A stretch of DNA of 64,000 nt, taken from the NCBI RefSeq assembly GCF_020171805.1, contig NZ_JAIVAF010000001.1:868001-932000 (forward strand). The letters are read 5' to 3'. Position 1 is the stretch's first letter. Every line of letters starts with the position of its first letter. A model generated the notes under the pieces. It was not told the DNA's origin. It worked only from the letters and a program-made list of their open reading frames with translations, and ran no database searches. Made by a program: the position numbers and the translations under genes. Source of the stretch: Guptibacillus algicola (GTDB lineage Bacteria; Bacillota; Bacilli; Bacillales; Guptibacillaceae). Below are positions 54,085 to 62,543 of the stretch, one piece after another.

Positions 54085-56127
54085 CTATTTTTTCGTGGCA
54101 GCTTTTTTGAAAAGCTCTGCGTACGTTGAGTTTTTGCGGTAAAAGACTGGCGTTTCACCAAGCGGCGCTTCTACCTCAATCGTGCCACCATTGGTCTCTT
54201 TTCCGCTCCAGAAATGAACCCACTCATCTTCAGGAAGGTAAACGCTCCACGTTTCTTTCCCTTCTTCATACACAGGTGCGACCAAAAGATCCGCTCCAAG
54301 CATGTATTGATACTTTATGTTATACGCGTGCTCGTCGTTTTCGTATTCCATGAACAGCGGACGCTGCATCGGAATCCCTTTTTCCGCATTTTCTTTCGTA
54401 AGTGCTTTTAAATAAGGCTTTAACGCTGTGAATACATTCGTCATCTTCACAAAATGATCCAATGTTTCCTCGTCATGGTCATATTGACAGCAGTCATCAG
54501 GACGGTTTCCTTCATGAGAACGCATTACCGGTGTGAACGCCGCCATATCGACCCATCGAAGCAGAAGCTCTTTGTTTCGCTTGTTACCGTGAAGGCTCGT
54601 GTAGCCACCGATATCACTGTGGTGAACCCCGTTACCGCTCATCCCAGCTGAAAGAGCCGCTGGAATAACAGATGCGAGTCCATCATCAAGACTCCAATCC
54701 ACACTCTGATCACCTGCCCATAGAAGTGGACAATACCCCTGCGTTCCGGAATAACCCGCGCGCATGAAGTACACGATATCGCCCCAGCGACCGGCTTTCT
54801 TCACCGCATCATGGTTGACCTTCGCCCACATCACTGGCCACGCGTTGTGCATCATCGTAGCGGACTCACCGCTATGAAGCTTAAGGTCTGTCGGAAGGTA
54901 CTCGCCGAAGTCAGCCATCCAGCCGTCCATACCGAAATCGATCATGTTTTCTTTGATTACGTTCTGATACCATTCACACGCATCTTCGTTCGTAAAATCA
55001 ACAACACCACAATCGAATTCACCGAAGTCTACAACATAATCGCTTCCGTCGAGTGCTGTTGCGAGATACCCTTTTTCATAAGCTTCTTTATAAAGATGTC
55101 CTTCCACCGCAACATATGGATTGATATAGCCGAGGAACTTGATCCCCTGCTGCTTCCACTCTTTGATCTTTTGATCGAGCTCAGGATACATTTCAGGATT
55201 CCATTTCCAGTTCCACATGAGGCGCTTTCCGAATGACGTCTCCCGTTTTCCCTGCCAATCCTGGCACCAGAGCGCACCGATCTTCATCCCTTTTTCAATC
55301 GCTCGATCAATTTTATCCTGAACGATTTCTGTTCCACCCTGCATCCCAAGCCAGATGCCATCGAACGTCCAGTCTGGAAGCTCAGGCTGACGTCCCAGAC
55401 GAGCTGTCAGCTTCTCTACTAAACTTTTATACGACTCTCCCGTTTCAAAAAGGATCGATGCAGGTGCTTCCCAGATGTGTAGTTCATGGAAATCATCACG
55501 CCCGAAATCAAAATCAGCGAATGCAGTAGTTTCTACATGACAGAAATATTTATTGGTAGATACAAAGGTTGGCTGTGGGTAGTTCGTATTGTAATAGTCG
55601 CCGCCAGCTTGATCCTTCACATCTGCCTGCCATGTTGTGTAGGTAGACTTGTTTCTTCCAACACCAGGCTCTGATGTCCAAAGTGGAAAGTTCTTTCCGC
55701 GCAGATTAAAGTAGGAAAGCTGCTCGCCACATCCGTAGACTTTCTCACTCGCATCTGCAGCAACGCGGACCCAGAAACGATTGAAGAGCGGATCAACAAG
55801 TTCGAATGAAACGCGTAGACCCTCTCCATCTTTTTTCAGAACCATCGTAAGGAGCTCGTGGTCATGAGAGAAGTGACGGAACGAAATCCGGCACGTTTCT
55901 CCCTCATGTCTTACTGTTGCGTAACGAAGTGCAACTCTCTCAACCACGTAATCTTTTATTTTAAAATTTCCTCGGTACATATCGATCGTCTCTTCCCCAC
56001 TGCCAACAAAAATGAACGGTTTTGCTGGGGAGTGCTTGAATAGTAACCGACCATCGAGTTGAACGTCGAATTCCTCTCCCTGCTGATTCACTTCAAATAC
56101 GTTTTGAGCCTCTTGTGTTTTCAACAT
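54085..56127 (-). CDS. yihQ: GH31 sulfoquinovosidase (YihQ type)
   Basis: 680 residues. Releases sulfoquinovose from sulfoquinovosyl glycerol or sulfolipid headgroups. Residues known in E. coli YihQ are all found one position later: Arg302 and Trp305 in FGKRLMWNWKW (sulfonate binding), nucleophile Asp406 in WMADFGEYLP, acid/base Asp473 in WAGDQSVDW, Tyr509 in HSDIGGYT. Long stretches match YihQ as recalled (SFGKRLMWNWKWN, DDGLASVIPAALS). No signal peptide, so it acts inside the cell on imported glycosides. Confidence 0.95.
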   Translation of the reverse strand: MLKTQEAQNVFEVNQQGEEFDVQLDGRLLFKHSPAKPFIFVGSGEETIDMYRGNFKIKDYVVERVALRYATVRHEGETCRISFRHFSHDHELLTMVLKKDGEGLRVSFELVDPLFNRFWVRVAADASEKVYGCGEQLSYFNLRGKNFPLWTSEPGVGRNKSTYTTWQADVKDQAGGDYYNTNYPQPTFVSTNKYFCHVETTAFADFDFGRDDFHELHIWEAPASILFETGESYKSLVEKLTARLGRQPELPDWTFDGIWLGMQGGTEIVQDKIDRAIEKGMKIGALWCQDWQGKRETSFGKRLMWNWKWNPEMYPELDQKIKEWKQQGIKFLGYINPYVAVEGHLYKEAYEKGYLATALDGSDYVVDFGEFDCGVVDFTNEDACEWYQNVIKENMIDFGMDGWMADFGEYLPTDLKLHSGESATMMHNAWPVMWAKVNHDAVKKAGRWGDIVYFMRAGYSGTQGYCPLLWAGDQSVDWSLDDGLASVIPAALSAGMSGNGVHHSDIGGYTSLHGNKRNKELLLRWVDMAAFTPVMRSHEGNRPDDCCQYDHDEETLDHFVKMTNVFTALKPYLKALTKENAEKGIPMQRPLFMEYENDEHAYNIKYQYMLGADLLVAPVYEEGKETWSVYLPEDEWVHFWSGKETNGGTIEVEAPLGETPVFYRKNSTYAELFKKAATKK

Positions 56128-56151
56128 AAACGCCTCCTACAACCTAGTTAA

Positions 56152-57933
56152 TTATGCACTTCTAAATTTCTTATCGACTTCAACGGCTTCGTCGTGCTTA
56201 CGCGTTACATAGCCTGTATATTTTTTGTTCCAAGATTTAAGAGCAAGTACGTAGCACAGTGCGCCAACGATTGTTGTTCCGATTATAGCTGGCCAGAACC
56301 AACCTGACACGATTCCTCCTGCATATGCAACACCGATTGGTGAGAACAGGATGTACACCATCACGACGAGACTGACAAGAACAACGGCAACTGGCATCGT
56401 GTATTTCCAAGGCACCATGTCGACCTTTGGATTCGCTCGGAACTGATACGCTTCTTTCAGTGGACGAATGCGCCCAACTACCATCATGATCGCAACTTCG
56501 ATTAGGAAGAGAATCGCTGAGATGTGGATGAAGTTCATCGTGATTTCGATACCGAAAAGCTGCGTTAAGCCCCAAACGAGCATGTAGTACGTGATGACGT
56601 GGAAGATGATTGCAATCTTCGCACCGAGGGCTGGAATACGTTTTGAAACGATACCGACAAGAACAATCGCAATGATCGGGATGTTAAAGAATCCAGTGAA
56701 ACGACGGATGAGATCCCAGAGGCCATCCGGCGCGTTCATCAACATTGGTGCGATGAAGAACGATATGAGCGCGAGAACGCTTCCAAAATATTTACTAACA
56801 TTGATTAACTGTCGATCACTTGCGTTTTTATTAAAACCTGGTTTATACACATCAAGAGCAAACATCGTTGCCGCACTATTCAACAGTGAGTTAAAGCTTG
56901 AGAATACTGCTCCGAGAAGAACGGCCAAGAATAACCCGGACATGAACGTTGGGAGCAAGTTTGATACAACAGTTGGATACGCAAGATCAACAGGATCCAT
57001 TGAACTACCGTACAAATGAAACGCAATAACACCAGGAATCATCATCATGAAAGGAACGGTTAGTTTATAGAAACCTGAAAGCAGGACACCTTTTTGGCCT
57101 TCAGCGAGGTTCTTCGCACCAAGTGTACGTTGAATTACGTACTGGTTCGTCCCCCAATAGAACATGTTCATAAAGATCATGCCGGTAAAGATCGCTGAGA
57201 ACGGAACGGAGTCGGTACTCGACCCTATTGAATTTAACTTTTCGGGATTCTCAGTTGCGATCGTCTTCATTCCCTGAAGCATATCACCATTACCAAGTGC
57301 GAAGAACCCTAACACAGGAACGATCAAGCCGATGAATAAAAGTCCGATTCCATTTAGAGTATCGGAAACCGCAACCGCTTTCAATCCACCGAATATCGCA
57401 TAAATAGCACCGATAATACCGATTACCCAGATAACGAGCCATACAGAGGACTCGAACGAAATTCCGAAAAGTCCAGGAACATCGAACAAGCGAAGAATCG
57501 CAAGTGCACCAGAATAAAGAACTGATGGTATCGTTACAAACACGTATCCAAGCATAAACAGAATAACCGTGTATCTGCGAACGCTTTCATCATAACGTTT
57601 ACTTAAAAACTCCGGAAGCGTCGAGAACGCGCCGCCAAGATATCGTGGTAGTAAAATAAGAGCCATAATTACAATTGCAAAAGCAGCAGTAACTTCCCAG
57701 GCCATATTCGATAAGTTCGTTCGGTAAGCCTGTCCATTCAAGCCGATGAGCTGTTCAGCTGATAAGTTTGTCAGTAGTAGTGAACCTGCGATGAACCCAC
57801 CCGTTAGGCCGCGGCCTGCAAGGAAGTACCCATCAGAATCGTTGACGGAGTTTCTTGTTTTCAAGTAAGAAATCCAGGCGACGAGTGCCATGAAGAAGAC
57901 GCATGAGACGAGTGTAAACGTGATACTAGACAT
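56152..57933 (-). CDS. SSS-family sodium symporter, probable sulfoquinovose/glycoside importer
   Basis: 593 residues, about 14 helices; resembles the sodium/glucose (SGLT) branch: 'LAGRGLTGGFIAGSLLLTNLSAEQLIGLNGQAY', 'YAIFGGLKAVAVSDTLNG', 'GTNQYVIQRTLGAKN', 'LGAVFSSFNSLLNSAATMFALDVYKP'. GGAGGAAATTGA precedes the ATG, which overlaps the DUF4867 gene by 8 bases. The substrate is inferred from the operon. Confidence 0.88.
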   Translation of the reverse strand: MSSITFTLVSCVFFMALVAWISYLKTRNSVNDSDGYFLAGRGLTGGFIAGSLLLTNLSAEQLIGLNGQAYRTNLSNMAWEVTAAFAIVIMALILLPRYLGGAFSTLPEFLSKRYDESVRRYTVILFMLGYVFVTIPSVLYSGALAILRLFDVPGLFGISFESSVWLVIWVIGIIGAIYAIFGGLKAVAVSDTLNGIGLLFIGLIVPVLGFFALGNGDMLQGMKTIATENPEKLNSIGSSTDSVPFSAIFTGMIFMNMFYWGTNQYVIQRTLGAKNLAEGQKGVLLSGFYKLTVPFMMMIPGVIAFHLYGSSMDPVDLAYPTVVSNLLPTFMSGLFLAVLLGAVFSSFNSLLNSAATMFALDVYKPGFNKNASDRQLINVSKYFGSVLALISFFIAPMLMNAPDGLWDLIRRFTGFFNIPIIAIVLVGIVSKRIPALGAKIAIIFHVITYYMLVWGLTQLFGIEITMNFIHISAILFLIEVAIMMVVGRIRPLKEAYQFRANPKVDMVPWKYTMPVAVVLVSLVVMVYILFSPIGVAYAGGIVSGWFWPAIIGTTIVGALCYVLALKSWNKKYTGYVTRKHDEAVEVDKKFRSA

Positions 57934-58615
57934 TCAATTTCCTCCTCTGTTCTTTACTCGGGTAAGCGAGTGTAATGTTCTCACCGATTATTCCTTTATG
58001 TGCGCCCATTTCCATAAAGCGCTGATGTTCTGTATGTGCAAGCAGCCATTTGTTTTTCATAAAAAGCAGTGGATCCACTTCTTTCTGTTCTTCAGTTAGA
58101 GGTGTGTTCGTTCCCTCTGGTAAGATCACTGTGCACTTAAAACCTTCGTCGCCCACTTTACACGGTGCAAGATGAAGCGTCGTTTGGTACATTTCGATCG
58201 CAGTACCTTTTGGAACAAAGAATGCCTTGATATTCGTTACGTCGTATTGGTTATCTACAATATCATTCGTATGACCAAGCAATAATACGAAATCCGTAAT
58301 CGCCACGTTAATTTCACTGCCCTTGTGAAATTCTAGCCCCCCAAGTGACGAATTGTTGCCGTTACAGTACCCTATTTGAACTGGCATACCTCCAAAGTAA
58401 CGATTTTCTACGAACCCTTTGAGAGCTTCCTCTTCTAGCTCTCTAATAGAAGGGAGGTATTGGTTCCCTTCTTCAGGAATAACTGTCTTATCCATTCGTT
58501 CGGCCATTTCATTAAAAGGGAAATCATTAAGAACTCTACCAAAAGGTAAGAATGAATTAGTATGTACGCTTTCAATCTCGAGATGCTGATTCAACTCTTT
58601 TAACACATCAATCAT
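57926..58615 (-). CDS. DUF4867-family protein, first gene of the sulfoquinovose operon
   Basis: 229 residues from the ATG at 58615 (GGAGGG 6-7 bases upstream). Cupin-like pattern: 'GGLEFHKGSEINVAITDFVLLLGHTNDI', 'KAFFVPKGTAIEMYQTTLHLAPCKV'. The family has no established function that I know. Its place suggests an accessory enzyme, for example a mutarotase or a later-stage epimerase. Confidence 0.8.
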   Translation of the reverse strand: MIDVLKELNQHLEIESVHTNSFLPFGRVLNDFPFNEMAERMDKTVIPEEGNQYLPSIRELEEEALKGFVENRYFGGMPVQIGYCNGNNSSLGGLEFHKGSEINVAITDFVLLLGHTNDIVDNQYDVTNIKAFFVPKGTAIEMYQTTLHLAPCKVGDEGFKCTVILPEGTNTPLTEEQKEVDPLLFMKNKWLLAHTEHQRFMEMGAHKGIIGENITLAYPSKEQRRKLNV

Positions 58616-58643
58616 ATCAATCCCTCCGATCATAAGTAATGAC

Positions 58644-58655
58644 GTTTATATAAAC
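58644..58655. promoter_or_regulatory. Palindromic operator candidate of the sulfoquinovose operon
   Basis: GTTTATATAAAC, perfect 12-bp palindrome, 29 bases upstream of the first start codon and downstream of the -10 box. Fits a dimeric GntR repressor. Confidence 0.5.
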
Positions 58656-58673
58656 ATCATAACCTTTGAACAC

Positions 58674-58703
58674 ATTATATTGTAACCGCATACAAGAATG
58701 CAA
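58674..58703 (-). promoter_or_regulatory. Putative promoter overlapped by a cre-like (CcpA) site
   Basis: On the minus strand TATAAT (58674-58679) is a perfect -10; TTGCAT (58698-58703) 18 bases upstream is a weak -35. Between them TGTATGCGGTTACA (58681-58694) fits the cre consensus TGWNANCGNTNWCA at 13 of 14 positions. Glucose repression by CcpA is therefore likely. Confidence 0.55.
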
Positions 58704-58796
58704 TAGTTTTTAGAAAATTGTATCAAATGAATTAGTTGGACTTTGTTTGGAAAAGCCTATCTTCACATATATTTTAGTTACCGCTGAAACACGAAC

Positions 58797-58828
58797 AAAA
58801 GACGCTCCCTCGTTTGGAAGCGTCTTCT
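58797..58828 (-). terminator. Terminator of the 58891 membrane protein gene
   Basis: AAGACGCTCC pairs with GGAAGCGTCTT (one mismatch); TTTTGTTCG follows on the minus strand. Confidence 0.8.
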
Positions 58829-58890
58829 CTAGTATTATAATACTTTCGTTTATCTAGCAACGAGCTCCCCACTATTTCGACGAGCAAACC

Positions 58891-59616
58891 TTAGTGCTGA
58901 TCTTCCTCTTCTTCACCTTCTTCATCTGGTGAAGTCGGTGGATAAATTTCTTTCTTCATATAGATCTTATCGATTGGTCTTTTGGACTCTTTTTCTTCAA
59001 CAGCGGAAATCGTCACATCTGAAAAACCACCGATCAAATAAAACGTAACAGGGCTTTCAAAAGGATTCGATCCTTTTTTCAGTTCTTTAATATCGAATCC
59101 GAGGCTAGCGAGTAGCAGGCGATTATCCTCGGGGTATTGCAAACCTTCAGGATAGTACGTCATCGATTTAGCGACATTATCCTCAAAAGTCACCTCGCCA
59201 TTCTCAAACGTCATGACCATTGGGTCTTCACCATTGTTCTCAAGTTCTCTGCCAAACTTCGTTACAAATTCCTCACGAGACAACCCGAGCAAATTTGGCA
59301 CATCGATAATTAACTCGATCGATTCAGGATCAAAGTCGATCTCTTCTTCCAACCTCGCTTCTTCTGCTTTCTCTTCAGGAGATACTTCTTCACCATGCTG
59401 TTGCACTTCTTGGTCGACGCCACCTTCACTGCCACCACTTGCTTCATCTGATGAATTAATAAATCCAGGTGCTCCCCAAACAAGCAAGTATAATATAACC
59501 CAGAAAGCTGCATAAAGCGCTGCACGCTTACGCGTTACAGAACCGATAAATGGTTTAATAATATTTAAGGTCATAAACAAAAAGGCAAGTACTACGATAA
59601 TTTTCAAAACGTCCAT
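58891..59616 (-). CDS. Hypothetical membrane-anchored protein
   Basis: 241 residues. Two N-terminal membrane helices (4-22 and 32-52), an acidic/serine-glycine linker (55-95), then a soluble domain ('ELIIDVPNLLGLSREEFVTKFG...YLIGGFSDVTISAVEE') and an acidic C terminus. GGAGGAG precedes the ATG. No family recognised. Confidence 0.65.
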   Translation of the reverse strand: MDVLKIIVVLAFLFMTLNIIKPFIGSVTRKRAALYAAFWVILYLLVWGAPGFINSSDEASGGSEGGVDQEVQQHGEEVSPEEKAEEARLEEEIDFDPESIELIIDVPNLLGLSREEFVTKFGRELENNGEDPMVMTFENGEVTFEDNVAKSMTYYPEGLQYPEDNRLLLASLGFDIKELKKGSNPFESPVTFYLIGGFSDVTISAVEEKESKRPIDKIYMKKEIYPPTSPDEEGEEEEDQH

Positions 59617-59760
59617 ATCATTCTCCTCCTCCCTTTACTATAGAGCGAGCACCCTACCTTAGACAACTGTTTTTAGCAATTTCACATTCAAAAAGAGGGA
59701 TACAAGAAAATTTATCCAACTACTTTGGTAAGGACCGTAATTCGAGGGAGGACATACTTC

Positions 59761-60345
59761 ATGACATCAGACCGTTTTGATCACGTACCAACAATGAAAT
59801 ATAATGCCGCCCGAGCGGATATCTTAACTGCAGATCTACTACTATGTAGCGGAAATTACCCTGTGAGTAAAATCATTCAAAAGGTATCGGATTCGCGCTT
59901 CAGTCATGTGGGACTATTGTTCCGATGGATGGATAGAGTCATGATGATGGAAAGCGTAGAAAGCTATGGGGTGAGGATCGTTCCACTTTCTCACTATATC
60001 CATGACTATAAAAACTCCGGTGGTCCGTACCAAGGTGACCTGTATCTAGCTAGGCATACTGCCGTAAAAAACTTATCACAGTCAAGAACAGAAGCCATGC
60101 TAAAACGAGGTGCTGACCTCTCAGGAAAACGATACGATAACGAAGAAATTCTTAAGATTCTCGCGAGTGTTGTTATGGGTGACTTACGATCGATTCCTAA
60201 TGATCGCTATATATGTTCTGAGTTTGTTCATGAGTGTTTTAAGAAAGCAGGACTTATCTTCCCAGATGATGGACGAGGCTTTATTTATCCAGAACACATC
60301 GCACAAGCACCAGACGTTCAACCTCTCTATCAATTAAGCTACTAA
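59761..60345 (+). CDS. YiiX/YebB-like permuted papain-fold hydrolase
   Basis: 194 residues from the ATG at 59761 (GGGAGG upstream); an open frame back to 59725 has no site. His49 in SRFSHVGLL, Glu64 and Cys152 in RYICSEFVHECF give the His-first, Cys-later order of circularly permuted NlpC/P60 (PF05708-like) enzymes. Such proteins act on lipids or amide bonds; no signal peptide is seen. Confidence 0.78.
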   Translation: MTSDRFDHVPTMKYNAARADILTADLLLCSGNYPVSKIIQKVSDSRFSHVGLLFRWMDRVMMMESVESYGVRIVPLSHYIHDYKNSGGPYQGDLYLARHTAVKNLSQSRTEAMLKRGADLSGKRYDNEEILKILASVVMGDLRSIPNDRYICSEFVHECFKKAGLIFPDDGRGFIYPEHIAQAPDVQPLYQLSY

Positions 60346-60441
60346 AGAGCCTATTTCCCTTCTAACTTGTACACTTCGTCCAAGCGTAAAAAATTGGAAA
60401 TAATATACTATTATTAATGCACAGTTAATGGAGGGATTAGG

Positions 60442-61839
60442 TTGAAACGAATTATAATAGACCCTGGACATGGAGGGTCTGATACTGGTGCAACATATAA
60501 GGGGTATTTTGAGAAGACGTATAACCTAACGATCGCTCTACTTGTTAAAGCTGCACTCGAATCAAGATATGAAGTAGACATTTCTTTAACAAGAATAGCT
60601 GATAAAACAGTTTCGTTAAAGCAACGAACAGATTTTGCTAATGCGAAGGATGCTGATTTCTACCTTAGCATACACAACAACGCTGCCGGAGGACGAGGTT
60701 TTGAAAGCTTCATTTACAACAGAACCGTCCCAGCAGAAACTGTTCGAATTCAAAATGTGATACACAATACGATTGCTTCCACTGTTCTCAATAAGTACAA
60801 AATCCCTAACCGAGGTAAGAAACGCGCTAACTTCCATGTGTTACGCGAAACCAAAATGCATGCATTGTTACTTGAAGTCTTATTCGTTGATAACAATATA
60901 GACCTGAATCTACTAAATAACTCTGTCTTTATTAAAGACGTATCCATGGCGATTGCTGAAGGAACTGCTAGTGCACTCAATCTACCAAAAAAGACGCCGC
61001 CACCTTCGCTAGGGCTTTATAAAGTCATCGCTGGATCATTTACTTCTAGAGAAAACGCTGAAGTTAGAGCAGAATTTTTAGCCAGCAAAGGGTTCGATTC
61101 CTTTATCACATCACTCGTCATCAAGGGAACCACTTACTACCGTGTACAAGCCGGTGCCTTTTCGGAGAAATCGAATGCTGAAGAACTAGTAGCAAAATTA
61201 AAGACGATCGGCATCGATTCCTTCATCATCACAGAAGGTACAGTAGAACCACCAGCGCCAGAACCTGAGCCTGAGCCAGAGCCTGAACCTGACGTAGGAT
61301 ATCCGATCGCTGGAGATAGCGCGCTAGCTGCAGCACATCTGAACAATTATGCTAGGTCAGTAAACCCTGAAGCACCACTACTCGGAGCTTATTACCTTGT
61401 ACACAGCAAACGTTATGGAATTCGAGGAGATATTGCATTTGCGCAAGCTTTGCATGAAACAAACTTCTTCCGTTTCACAGGAGATGTTACTCCAGAACAA
61501 AATAACTATGCTGGCATAGGTGCCACTGGTGGAGGGGCAAAAGGTGCTTCATTCGATACACCTTCTGACGGCGTACTTGCACATATCCAACACTTGTATG
61601 CGTACAGTTCGAAAGATCCGATTCCAGCAGGTGAAAAAGTCGTAGACCCTCGCTTCTCATTAGTAACCAGAGGTTCAGCAACGACATGGCAAGCTTTGAA
61701 TGGCAAATGGGCGGTGCCAGGAACCACTTATGGCGAAATGATCTTAACGCTTTACAAAAAAATGGTGCAGAGTTCAATCTCCGACATGGAGACGACGATC
61801 GAAAAACTAAATAAACTTCTGACAGAAATTACGATTTAA
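60442..61839 (+). CDS. Dual cell-wall hydrolase: amidase_3 + SPOR + glucosaminidase
   Basis: 465 residues. Amidase_3 domain (1-180) with zinc/catalytic His10, Glu24, His78, Glu145 (DPGHGG, SIHNNAAG, LLLEVLFVD). SPOR-like region (~191-266, two YKVIAGSF/YRVQAGAF units). A Pro-Glu linker (PEPEPEPEPEPD), then a glucosaminidase domain (~295-455) with ALHETNFF and NNYAGIGATGGG. TTG start after GGAGGG. No signal peptide, as in mother-cell lysis enzymes or phage-like lysins. Confidence 0.88.
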   Translation: MKRIIIDPGHGGSDTGATYKGYFEKTYNLTIALLVKAALESRYEVDISLTRIADKTVSLKQRTDFANAKDADFYLSIHNNAAGGRGFESFIYNRTVPAETVRIQNVIHNTIASTVLNKYKIPNRGKKRANFHVLRETKMHALLLEVLFVDNNIDLNLLNNSVFIKDVSMAIAEGTASALNLPKKTPPPSLGLYKVIAGSFTSRENAEVRAEFLASKGFDSFITSLVIKGTTYYRVQAGAFSEKSNAEELVAKLKTIGIDSFIITEGTVEPPAPEPEPEPEPEPDVGYPIAGDSALAAAHLNNYARSVNPEAPLLGAYYLVHSKRYGIRGDIAFAQALHETNFFRFTGDVTPEQNNYAGIGATGGGAKGASFDTPSDGVLAHIQHLYAYSSKDPIPAGEKVVDPRFSLVTRGSATTWQALNGKWAVPGTTYGEMILTLYKKMVQSSISDMETTIEKLNKLLTEITI

Positions 61840-61867
61840 ACGTTCGGCAGGTCCGAGCGTTTTTTTA
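61838..61867 (+). terminator. Terminator of the dual cell-wall hydrolase gene
   Basis: AAACGTTCGG pairs with CCGAGCGTTT (one mismatch), then T-run running into the yuiH stop codon on the opposite strand. Confidence 0.85.
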
Positions 61868-62461
61868 GTCCCATGCAAAGCGTTGTTCCTTCCACGGATT
61901 CCCATACATATGATAGCCATTCCGCTCCCAAAACCCTTGCTCATTCTCTGATTGAAATCGTATGCCTCTGATCCACTTCGCACTTTTCCAGAAATAAAGA
62001 TGGGGGATCACAGCACGTAGAGGATACCCATGCTCCGGGGTCAATCGTTCTCCGTTATGGGAATGAGCTAACAAGCTCGTTTCATGGAGGAAATCTTCAA
62101 TGGGAAGGTTCGTCGACCATCCTTCTTCAGCGAACAGCATGACAAACTTTGCTTCCTCTTTACATCCTACGTGTTCTGCTAGGACTCGAGTGGAAACACC
62201 TTTCCAGCGATTGTCGAGCTTCGACCACCCTGTCACACAGTGAACGTCATTTTCTTTTTCCGCTACTTCTAGTGCAAGTAAGTCATCAAACGAGAACACA
62301 GTAGGTCTTTCAACTAATCCATCGATCGTTAAATCCCAATTCGAAAGGTCGTTTTTGTAATATGGAACATTCCCAACATGAAGAACTGGCCATCCAGACG
62401 TTACCTTTTGGTTAGGCGGTACTCGTCCTTCGTTCTGTTCCTTTTCTTTTCCAAAGTACAT
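61865..62461 (-). CDS. yuiH: Sulfite oxidase-like molybdopterin oxidoreductase
   Basis: 198 residues. Moco-binding fold with the ligand Cys75 in VHCVTGWS, WDLTIDGLVERP at the start, 'LTPEHGYPLRAVIPHLYFWKSAKWI' near the end. No signal peptide and no heme domain. It needs molybdenum, which the modAB genes here could supply. GGAGGTG before the ATG. Confidence 0.9.
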   Translation of the reverse strand: MYFGKEKEQNEGRVPPNQKVTSGWPVLHVGNVPYYKNDLSNWDLTIDGLVERPTVFSFDDLLALEVAEKENDVHCVTGWSKLDNRWKGVSTRVLAEHVGCKEEAKFVMLFAEEGWSTNLPIEDFLHETSLLAHSHNGERLTPEHGYPLRAVIPHLYFWKSAKWIRGIRFQSENEQGFWERNGYHMYGNPWKEQRFAWD

Positions 62462-62508
62462 TCCTGCACCTCCTATGCATCAGCATTTCCTATTAACTCA
62501 ATCATAAC

Positions 62509-62536
62509 AAAAACACAGGGGACTTCTCCCCTGTGT
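62509..62536 (-). terminator. Terminator of the YuiF-like antiporter gene
   Basis: ACACAGGGG (62513-62521) pairs perfectly with CCCCTGTGT (62528-62536); TTTTTGTT on the minus strand. Confidence 0.9.
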
Positions 62537-62543
62537 TCACACA

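Noticed and set aside
54811-55236. 141-codon plus-strand frame opposite the sulfoquinovosidase gene
   Set aside because: Shadow of a strongly conserved GH31 gene; no start signal or recognisable protein.
61255-61295. Short PEPEPE-type repeat
   Set aside because: It is the codon repeat of a flexible linker in the cell-wall hydrolase, not a CRISPR or regulatory repeat.
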